Below are positions 55,433-64,000 of a stretch of 64,000 bases of DNA, piece after piece (the stretch's first letter is position 1; the number at the start of each line of letters is the position of its first letter). The notes under the pieces are model-generated. The model made no database searches. It saw only the letters and a program-made list of their open reading frames with translations, and was not told the DNA's origin. The stretch covers positions 19,754,500 to 19,818,499 of the forward strand of contig OZ038384.1 of NCBI GenBank assembly GCA_964036045.1, read 5' to 3'. A program made the position numbers and the translations under genes. This DNA comes from Eutreptiella sp. 'Long Island Sound 2002' (lineage: Eukaryota; Euglenozoa; Euglenophyceae; Eutreptiales; Eutreptiaceae).

Positions 55433-56247
55433 GGGAACCGGGACCGGACCGCCCCCCCCCAAGCACGCCAGACGGAGCAAGGGACCGGGGCAGGACACGC
55501 GGAGGGGCACGGACCACGTGGAACGGCCCCACCAGCGCCCAGTGCCGGGACCACGCGAGATGCGCGCGCCACACCACCCAGCGGGGGGAGCAGACACCGC
55601 GAGAGCGCGAGCGCACACACACGAAAGGGACACGAGGGGACTACCGGAAGGGCAACCGGACCGAGCGCGTGGAACGCACAGACCGCATGGAATGGCGTAC
55701 CAGCAAGCAAGGGTAAGGGACACCCGAGCGGGACGGCCCGCCACACGCAGCGCGGAACACGCGGGGCGGGGAGGGGGAAACGAAAGAGACACGACGCCAG
55801 GTGCCGGCCCGAACCCCCCCGAACCAGCCGCGAGCTCCGCGCACACAGAGACGGGGCACTGCGCCCGCCAAGGCAGTAGTGGCGCACAGCGCCACGCCCC
55901 AACCCCTAGGCTAGGCAGCCTCCGCGCCAGCCCAAGGGGGTCCCACTGGCGACAAGCCAGTAGCACGGGCCCGGCGGCGCCGGCGCCCCGGCCGACCACG
56001 CATTAGGGGGGCGACGCAGTGGGTAAGCGCCCGCAGCCACGGCTGCGAATTGATGCACTGACCGGGGAGTGGCGAAACGGGGACGCCGGGGAAGGACGGG
56101 GCTCCGAGCTCTGTGAACCCGGGGGACTTCGCCACCAGGCAGGAGGTGCGTCTTGGAGGGCCCCCCACTAGGACCCGGTGGGGAGGATATCACCTGGCCC
56201 GACCAGGTGGCCCCCCGGGGCCGAAAGGCGTCTAGTACCCGCAAAAT
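55433..56247. other. Spacer with a series of hairpins
   Basis: Contains ACTGGC-GACAA-GCCAGT (55945-55961), CGCAG/CTGCG within a tRNA-like A-box context (about 56013-56047) and CACCTGG-CCCGA-CCAGGTG (56191-56209). No convincing ORF. It ends at a (CAAACCT)3 microsatellite. Such hairpins plus a short tandem tail would suit a LINE 3' UTR. Confidence 0.5.
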
Positions 56248-56268
56248 CAAACCTCAAACCTCAAACCT
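56248..56268. repeat. (CAAACCT)3 microsatellite
   Basis: Three exact heptamer copies at the boundary between the hairpin spacer (plus-strand side) and the minus-strand coding remnant. It could be the tail of either flanking element. Confidence 0.85.
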
Positions 56269-59200
56269 CCTCCGCCTTTCCACCCACCGAATGAGTGGGT
56301 GTTCCACCCTTTTTATCGGGACCGCAGTATACACAACCGCCGTGCGCCCGTCCCCCCTGGGTTCAAGGACCCGCCATGTGTGCCTATCCTGTACCAGGTC
56401 GGTGACCGGGTGGTCCGCAGCCCCGGTGGCGCTCGCTTGCGGGGACACCACTTGTAGAGTGTGTCCCTGGGTCCTCCTCATCGCCCCGTCATAGTCCACC
56501 ATGGCCATAACCTTTCGGACCGGTGCTTTTGTGTGTCTGGGTCCCACTCTCCAGCCATTCCCCTGCTTTGGCGCACCGTTTCCCAACATACAGCGCCATT
56601 GCCAAGACCTGCCTTGTGGGCCCCCACACCTCCACCGTTCTGCTTGTGCTGTCCACACACACCGCGACTTGCGCATCCCGCTGCATCTGCATCCACAGCA
56701 CCGCCTTGTTAGGCTCCACTCTCCGTGCCGTAAGCACCTGCGCCTTCGCCTGCCTCTCCCCTGCCTCCGCCCCCTCCTCCCCGGTCCTGCTCCGACCATC
56801 CGCATATCCCACCCACATATGTTTGACTTGCTGGAACTACACCAGGGGTGCCCCGTCATCTACCACCATCTGTAGCCACATGGGCCCTTGTCTCCTGGGC
56901 TGCCGCGCTCTGATCCCATAGTATCCTCCCTTGGATTCTTGCGGTACATCCAGCCTGCACAGGCACCTGGCGAGTGTGCATTCTGGCCTGCACTTGTCCT
57001 CCCGAGCCTCTGGTCTGGCCTTCATGTGGTACCTTGCCCTGCTCACTGCCGGCTGCACTTCTTCACCCCTATACCCCTTAATGCACTCTTCCAGCCCCGG
57101 CTGCGCCTCTCCGTTTTATATCAATACATTTTGCCATGACGACGCCTTCCCAATCAACCTCTGTGCCCATCTCTGAAGCATGTTCTTTCTGCCCTTTCTG
57201 TCCCCCAGCATGTCCAGCCCCTCCGCCGCTGCCTCCTTCTGGCGCTTCTCTTTTTCTTGCTGCGCCCTGCCTAGTTCCGCAGCGTCCTCCTCGTCCATCT
57301 TTCCTTGTCCCTTGTGGACCTCGGCATGTAGCGGCTCCCTCCACGCGGACCCCGCCGTCCAATGGATTACGGGCTGTCGCTCCCAGTGCCCCAAGGAGTA
57401 CAGCTGTACTGTCTGCGATTCCTGGCTGAGCCCAATGCCGACCTCGATGCCGTCCGCCGCCGCTGTGGTGACCGCGGCGTTAGGCACTAGTACATTGTAC
57501 TGGTACCTTGCCCCTTGCCCGTGGCGTACCTCGACCTCCACCGGCCCCCTGTCTCCTACTCTGTCATCAAGAAGGAGGATGTGGACTGCCTGCCCCCTCC
57601 ACTGTGCTGCCACCGGCCCCTTCGTTGCCACGGGGAATACCACCGTTGTGTCCTCCTGTGTCATCCATTCTCCCCTGCGGTACCTCGCGCGTCGAATGGC
57701 CCCCATCGTCCACGTCCCCCCGCTCTGCTCGTCCCGTCTCCCGCACCCATTCTTCTGCCACCTTGGCGAGGGCCGATACCTCGTTGGCCTGCGTCTCACA
57801 CTCCAGCAGTGGCGCTATACTCTCCATACCGTCCTCCCCCCGGAACGCGTAATGCCACGTGTCCCCCGTGTGCAGGTGCACATGGTATGTGCGGTTGGCC
57901 ATGCGTGCCGCTTCTTCATCCAGCGCCATTTTAATGGCCTCCGCCGCCCTCAGGGTCATCTCGTCCCGGAACGCATAGACCATCTCCTGCCCCCTGTGCA
58001 CCTGCGTAGTGGGTGCTTGTGAAGTGTGCGCGCAGCCCACTAGTATCCTTTCCTCCTCCTGGCAGTTCCCCTCTCAAGTCCGTCCTGACCGGGACCTCCT
58101 CTCCCCGGTCCCCCCGCCACGTCATATGCTACCCCAACCACCGCTGTCCCCCCGCTGGAACCCCTTACCTACCCCTCCACCCTGGGTCCAGCCACACCGC
58201 TGGGTCCGTCCGCATTTGGACTGCTCTTTCTGCCCCCCATCAGGCTCCCAAGTCATCCCTGTGCTGCAGCTGTAACACCGCGTCTCCCCATCCGGTGACC
58301 CACACATCCACTCCTCCCTCCTGCCTCCTTTTCAATTGGCCCTTTCCCGTACCTTCTGGTATCTCCTCATACTCCATCACCTGTACCTGCACTCCTAGCA
58401 CTCTTTCCCACCCAGCTCTTAGCTTCCCTTTCACGGGTGGTGCCCTCCCCACCTCTCTTCTCTCCCTCATGGGACCCTCTTGCCCCTGGTACTGCCAGCC
58501 CGCGCCTGTCTCCTGGATCTGTATTTGGTGCACATCCTGCCACACTTGCTCCTCGTCCTGTGCCCCTTGCCTACCTCCGGACCCCTGGCCTTCCGCTTCC
58601 ACCTCAACCTCCAGCCCTACTTCCTCCACGTCCGCCGACTCGCTCCCATCTCCTTACTCTGCCTCCGCCACTACCTCCTCTTCTGGCGGCCACAGCAGCT
58701 CATAGTCTCCCCCTCCCCTTCTGCTCCACAGCAGCGCTGCTGCCGTCCGCCTTCCTTCACCCACCTCCGCCATCTTCCGATACACCCCCTTGGGTCCCCA
58801 CTCCCGGTATAAGGCCATTTTGCACTCCGCACGATACGTCCTCGCGCGGCAGGCATTCCTCCATCGCGCCCGAATTGTGTCTACTCTCCACCCTGGTCGC
58901 CCCTGCTTACCTTATCTTTTGCAACTCTTCCTCACCGCTCGGCCTGCCCTCCAGTGCACACAATACGGCCCACAGAGAGTCGAGGTCCTTCACGTACATG
59001 TGTGCCCCTAGCCCTCCATCCCCTGTCCTTTCTCGCGCTCCCTCCAAGGCATCCTCTCGCCTCTTCCATGCCCACGCCGCCTTGCGCTGCTGTTCCGACC
59101 CGTTCCCTTCCGTACTCCCCACACTCCCCGCGCAACACGTCGACGGCCGGCTATCGCCGGACGTCACACTGTGACCTCCTTCGCTTCCCACGTTTGCCCG

Positions 59201-59780
59201 AGCAGGCGCACCCCTGCATACGTCCTCTTTGTCTCCTTCTCTTGCTGTACTTCCTTTCACTTCTCCTTCCTGCCCCCACACCACCCCGTACACCCTCGTT
59301 TTCGTCCACAGGATTCCTACACTTACTCCTTTCTCCTCTCCATACTCCTGCATTTTCCTGTAGCCCGCTCCATTTTTTGTCTTCCTGTACACCGTCACCC
59401 TTTATCCACCTCCCATCGCCCAAGCCTCAACCTCCGGCGGCCCCGCCATCCTTCTCCCTTGTACCATCTTCTGTATGTACACCTGCCACCCCATTTCCCC
59501 CGGTGGCAGGGGCTCCTTCAGCTCCCCGGCTTTCCACCTGTCTTTGACGGTGGCGACTCCCCTATCTCTCACAACCTTTGCCTCCTCGCGGGTACGTTAG
59601 CCTCCTTCGATCACATTCATCACTCTCCAGGAGGGGTTGCCCTCCCTACTCTGTGCCACGACACCTGCTTGGATCTGTTCTCGCTCCCCGTCCAACGCCC
59701 GCTCGCTTCACACCCACGCGCACGCAGTTCTTCTCCGCTGTGCTTCACATTTGGTGCTCTCTGTGTCTCCAATCATCTTT
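56254..59780 (-). pseudogene. Degenerate minus-strand coding region, unknown mobile-element protein
   Basis: A 3.5-kb region in which minus-strand frames have protein-like composition in consecutive blocks. These are about 59780-59400 (KDRWKAGELKEPLPPGE), 59398-58907 (YGEEKGVSVGILWTK), 58629-58240, 58040-57600 (EEWVRETG), 57799-57116 (VVFPVATKGPVAAQWRG, then YSLGHWERQPVIHWTAG), 57058-56837, 56818-56489 and a last block to 56254. The blocks from 57799 to 56489 share one frame broken only by stops. I recognise no domain; it is not obviously the connection region of LINE-A. Probably another non-LTR element in minus orientation. Confidence 0.4.
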
Positions 59781-60078
59781 AGGCTGTCTACTGACTCCCT
59801 GCTCCGCATGCGGACCTCTTCTTTGTTCTTGCTCATTGTGTGTCTCCTGCGCACACATGAGCATGTCTCGCCCCCACTGCCCCCCTTGGTTCCCTTCCCC
59901 GTCCCCCTCCACTCGCCCCCCACACCTGCTATTTACGCTGCCCGCTGCGGACAAAGAGAAAGCATCCCCGGCGTCCGGGGGTGCTTGTGTACCTATGTGG
60001 CCCCCTGAGCACCCCTTGCAAGAGTACCGTCGCCTTGACCCCTGAACGAGGCTTGTCTTCAAGCATGCCCCACGAGTG

Positions 60079-60151
60079 CTGCTAGTAGGAATCGAACCCA
60101 CGACTACGGCTCGTGCAGCGGGATGTCTAGCTGCCCGGGTACTCCTCAGCT
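60079..60151 (-). tRNA. tRNA-like sequence, probably a pseudogene or SINE head
   Basis: 73 nt on the minus strand with ends GCTGAGG and TAGCAGC (four to five pairs). There is a clean T-arm GTGGG-TTCGATT-CCTAC (one G-T pair) containing a perfect B-box GGTTCGATTCC. The D-arm and anticodon arm do not fold properly; the loop could be read with anticodon GCA or CAC. The poor anticodon stem argues against a working tRNA. Confidence 0.4.
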
Positions 60152-60790
60152 GACTTCATCCCCCAGGGCTTCGCCATATACTCCGTTCCGCCTCCGCCCT
60201 TTACGTCTCTCTCGCTTTCCCTTCAGTGTCTTTGCTCCTCCCCCCCAGTCTCCCTTCTCTGGCCTTTCCTTCTGCCCCAACCCTGCCCCCACTGGGTGGT
60301 CAGCTCTGTGGTCCCCCGCATCTACCTTTCCCCTTCTCTTGGCCTTCTTCTCCGGCTCCCGGCTCTGGGCCGCTCTGCCCTGGATACTCCATCCCGAGGG
60401 CTTTCCCCTCCGGCTGGTCCCCAAATTGTTGCGCCGTCTCCTTCTTGCTGTGCCCATCCCTTTCTCACCTGCCCTGTTTTGGCCTTCATCTCCTTCCCCA
60501 CCGCTGTTGTCCCCGACCTCACTGTCGCTCTTGATCGCCCTGGACGACCTCGCGCTTGTCCGCTCTCCCCTGCTGCTCTGTCTTTCTGGCTCCTGTCCTT
60601 GCTGCCGCTGCCCGCTGCCCTCTCCTCCCCCTTGTGACGACCGCGACTCTCGGATCCCCGGATGCTCCAGTTCCTGTCCTTGGTCCGCTACCCGGATGCT
60701 CCATTCCGTGGGGGTTCTGTTCCCAGCCTTGATCGTCCCTGGACGCTCGGGCCCAGGTTCCGGCTGCGTGTCTTCGTGGCTCCTTGGCAC
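60152..60790 (-). other. Gln/Arg/Gly-rich open frame upstream of the 830-bp repeats
   Basis: A 214-codon minus-strand frame (60790-60146) of low complexity containing several GGATGCTCCAGT-derived LEHPG/WSIR peptides, i.e. the nucleotide motif of the neighbouring repeats read as protein. Probably not a gene. Confidence 0.3.
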
Positions 60791-63780
60791 CCCGGATGTT
60801 TCAGTCTAGGGGTTTCGTCTTAGCCCCCAGTTGATTCCCTTTCCGTCCTGGATGCTCCTGACTGGTGGGGCGTTCTGGCTCTCTGTCCCGGCTTGCCGTC
60901 CGCTTATGCTTCGTCCAGATTGACGATCGGATGCAACTCCAGAATGCGTCGTCCACTTGCTCCGCCCGTTTGCCCCTGTCTGGGCCTGCCAGCCTCTTTT
61001 CCGTCCCCTTCTCTCCTCCCCTCTCTTGTCTTGGCCTTCATCTCCTTCCCAGTTGCCTTGGACGTTGATCCTGATCTTGTTCGCCTCGGTTGATCCCGGG
61101 CGCGCTGGCCCCCCTGATTTTCTTGCACCCTGGTCCTCCTGCCCTTGCCTTCTCCTCCCTCCTGTGTAGCCTCGGGCAAGGCGGGGCCGCTCGCTCCTTT
61201 CCCGGCTTCTCCAGGTTTTTGGTCCGCCGCCCGCCGCTTTATGGCTCTCTCCTGTTGATCTTTCCTGTCCTGGATGTATGCTTGTTCTTGCCGCCGCCGC
61301 GTCCTTCTCCTCTTTGTGCTGCCCCGGGCTACTTGTTTCATCCCCGGATGTTCCAGTCCCGGGTGTCGGTCCGCCCCCCCTCGGATGATCCAGTCTGGGC
61401 GGCCCGGTTGCATTGACGCTGTTGCTTGCCCCGGATGTTCCATTCCAGGGTTGCGTGCCTTTCCGCCCTGGCTGCCCCAGTCGTTGGCGGGCGTTATAGC
61501 TCTCCCCCCCGGCTGCTCCTTCATTTGCTGCTCCTTTTTCTCCTTGTATTGCCGGGTGTCTCTGTCCGGGCCGTTCATTCGTCCCCTTCTCTTCTCGCCT
61601 TTCCCTCCGTCTTGGTCCTGTTCCTTGCTCTTAATTTTTTTTGCCTTGGCCGCTCGTCCTTGCTGCTTCCTCCTCCTTGCACAGCCACTAACGCTCCAAT
61701 CCGGGGCTACTCGCTTAGTTCCCGGATGATGCAGTCCAGGGTTGCTGTCCAATGCCCCCCTGGATGTTCCAGTCCAATGGGCCCTGCTGCCTGCCTGCTC
61801 ATTCTTCCCCGGATGTTTCAGCTCGGGCTCCTTGCGCTCGTCTTCCTCTCTCTGGGGCCCCCCAGATGCTCGAGTCCAGGGGGCTCTGGTGCTTTATTGC
61901 TTGTTCCTGGCCTGCCCCGGATCTTCCAGTCCGTGACACCGGGCAAACAATCCTTCTCCTTCTTGCTTTGCCGGTTGTCTCCTTTTGGGCCCCTCCTTTA
62001 TCCCCTTCTATTCTCAACTTACTGTCCTTGTCCTTCTTGTCCTCTGGCACCTTCGTGGTCCCGTTCTTCGTTCTTGTTCCTGTTTGCCTTGACTGATCTC
62101 CCGCTTGTTCTTGCCGCCGCCGCGTCCTCCTCTTTGCGCAGCCCCGGACATTCCCAACCGGTGCTACTCGGTTCTTCCCCGGATGTCCCAGTCTATGGTG
62201 TCTGCCCCCCGGATTTTCCAGTCTAGGGGGACCTGTTGCTTTGCCGCTGTTTCTTGCCCCGGATGTTCCATTCTGGGGTTGTGTGCCTTTCCGTCCTGGC
62301 TGCCCCTGTCCTTGGCGGGTGTTATGGCTCTCTCCCCCTGCTGCTCCTTCATTTGCTGCCTGGTTTTCTCCTTGCATTCACAGCTGTCGCCGTCCGGGCC
62401 GTTCATTCGTCCCCATCTCTTCTCGCCTTCCCCTCGGTCCTGGTCCCTTTCCCTTGCTCTTGATCTTTTTTGCCTTGGCCGCTTGTTCTTGCCGCCCCCT
62501 CCTCGTTGCGCAGCCCCGGACGCGCCAATCCGGGGCTACTCGCTTCGCTCCCGGATGATCCAGTCCAGGGTTGCTGTCCACTACCCCCCGGATTTTCCAG
62601 TCCAATCGGCCCTGCTGCCTGCCTGCTCATTCTTCCCCGGATGTTCCAGCTCGGGCTCCTTGCGCTTGTCTTCCTTTCTCTGCGGCCCCCCCGATACTCC
62701 AGTCCAGGGAGCTCTGGTGCTTTGCTGCTTATTCCTGGCCTGCCCCGGATGTTTCAGTCCGTGGCACCGGGCCAACAATCCTTCTCCTACTTGCTTTTCA
62801 GGTTGTCCCCTTCTGGGCCGCTCCTTCTACGCTTCTCTTCTCACCTCACTGACCTTGGCCTTCTTCTCCTCTCCCACCTTCGTGGTCCCGTTCCTTGTTC
62901 TTGTTCTTGTTTGCCTTGAGTGATCTCTCGCTTGTTCTTGCAACCGCCGCGTCCTCCTCTTTGTGCAGCCCCGGACATTCCGATCCGGTGCTACTCGCTT
63001 TGTCCCCGGATGTTCCAGTCCAGGGTTTCCACCCCCAGGATGTTCCAGTCTAGGGGGCCCTGTTGCTTTGCCGCTGTTTCTTGCCCCGGATGGGCCAGTC
63101 GAGGGTTGCTTGTCCTTCCGTCCTGGCTGCCTCAGTCGTTGGCGGGCGTTCTGGCTGTCCCCCCCGGCTGCTCCTTCATCTGCTCCCCCTTCACCTTCGT
63201 GCATTGCCGGGTGTCCCTATCCAGGCGTTTCTTTCGTCCCCTTCCCTTCTCGCCTCTCTTGCCGTGGCCTTTTTCTCCTCTCCCTCCGTCTTGGTCCTGT
63301 TCTTTGCTCCTGATCTTGTTCCCCTGGGCTGCTTGTTCTTGCCGCCTCCCCCTCATTATACAGCCCCAGATGTTCCGATCCGCTTCTTCCCCAGATGGTC
63401 CAGTCCATGGTCTGTGCCTGTCCACTGGCCCCCGGATATTCCAGTCCAGTGGGCCCCGTATCTTGCCCGCTCATTCCTCGCCCGTTCTTCCAGTCCGGGC
63501 TCCTTGTGCTTGCCATCCCGTCTCCCCGGCCCCCTGTATGCTCCAGTCCACGGGGCCCTGGTGCTTTGTTGCTTGTTCCTGGCCCGGATGTTCCAGTCCG
63601 TGGCACCGGGCCCACTCCCCTCGAGCTGGACGATCCTTCTCTTTCTTGCTTCGCCGGGTGTCTCTGTCCGGGCCGCTCCGCTCCTCCGTCTCCTTCTCTT
63701 CTCAGCCCACTTTCCTTCTTCTCCCCCCCCCCCCTTCGTGGTCCCGTTCCTTGCTCTTTTTCTTGCTTGCCTTGACGGAT
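60791..63780. repeat. About 830-bp tandem repeats with GGATGTTCCAGTCC motifs
   Basis: The landmark CCGTTCATTCGTCCCC occurs at 61571 and 62399 with a variant near 63223. A second landmark GCTTTATTGC/GCTTTGCTGC/GCTTTGTTGC occurs at 61891, 62719 and 63563. The period is 824-844 bp over three copies, with a more diverged portion to the left. Inside each unit the motif CCCGGATGTTCCAGTCC(A/G) recurs at irregular spacing. Two copies of that motif also lie at 11.0-11.1 kb. Confidence 0.8.
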
Positions 63781-64000
63781 CCCAAGAAATTACTTCTGGT
63801 TTGCTCTCACTTGTGTTTGTTCCTTGTATATGTTTTTGAAAACCTTGCTGATTTTCAACAACTCGGAATGAACTCCACACAGAGGTAATGTAGAGCAAAT
63901 CCAGGCACCGGATCAATCAAATCAGGATAAGTCCTTCCGCAATCAAAACATGTGTAACAAAGAGGGGCTGCACATAGACAAATGGTGTAGAAACAAAATA
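63781..64000. other. AT-rich edge, possible start of another LTR
   Basis: Composition switches from C-rich to AT-rich. GTGTTTGTT, ATCAGGATAA, AATCAAAACATG and AGGGGCTGCA appear in the same order as similar words in the gypsy LTR (28025-28200). Too diverged and too short to be sure. Confidence 0.3.

Noticed and set aside
56248-56268. Telomeric repeat
   Set aside because: Only three heptamers and not the plant/algal TTTAGGG or its complement; more likely a LINE tail.

Overview
The window is eukaryotic nuclear DNA made almost entirely of nested, decaying retrotransposons and tandem repeats. I see no intact host gene, rRNA, bacterial operon, CRISPR array or phage. The host is probably a microbial alga. 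The chromodomain-bearing Ty3/gypsy polyprotein and its zinc knuckle look like the retrotransposons abundant in dinoflagellates, but this rests on family resemblance only and is held at low confidence. Most of the sequence is GC-rich with long purine/pyrimidine-biased tracts. The LTRs and a few spacers (about 2.7-4.6, 18-20 and 32-34 kb) are more AT-rich.

Left part (1-14.5 kb). 1-544 is a near-identical fragment of the gypsy pol gene found intact at 24.46-25.01 kb. Next come two diverged copies of one ORF1 (gag-like) protein of a non-LTR element in inverted orientation (plus 545-2688, minus 7747-10260), separated by low-complexity spacer. From 11355 to 14509 on the minus strand lies the 3' half of a LINE (here LINE-A): reverse transcriptase palm/thumb, connection, RNase H and a terminal zinc finger.

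Middle (14.5-32.1 kb). LINE-A is interrupted by an 11.2-kb Ty3/gypsy chromovirus (17559-28790, minus strand) with two 792/793-bp LTRs, a 5-bp target-site duplication CTGGT, a primer-binding site, a polypurine tract, and gag-protease-RT-RNase H-integrase-chromodomain in essentially one reading frame broken by nonsense codons. The 5' half of LINE-A (ORF1, AP endonuclease, RT up to the motif B region) continues from 28796 to about 32150. A 642-bp piece of the LINE/LTR junction has been duplicated (14332-14973 and 17376-18017), and a CA-rich tandem array sits between the copies.

Right part (32.1-56.2 kb). After a repeat-bearing spacer there is an array of 26 head-to-tail units of about 212 bp (34305-39905). 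It abuts a very large plus-strand non-LTR retrotransposon (LINE-D, coding 39874-53910). Its modules in order are a CCCH finger, a 974-residue protein with a cysteine-peptidase-like region, a C2H2 finger, an AP-type endonuclease, RT with YIDD, RNase H, a CCHC finger, a C-terminal extension of unknown fold ending in a Cys cluster, and then two extra ORFs. Its architecture resembles the Dualen/RandI group known from green algae, with unusual additions. The array position recalls the promoter monomers of rodent L1. This is the most interesting object in the window.

Right end (56.2-64 kb). A degenerate minus-strand coding region of unknown function (56254-59780), a tRNA-like sequence, three tandem repeats of about 830 bp carrying a recurrent GGATGTTCCAGTCC motif, and an AT-rich edge that may be the start of another LTR.
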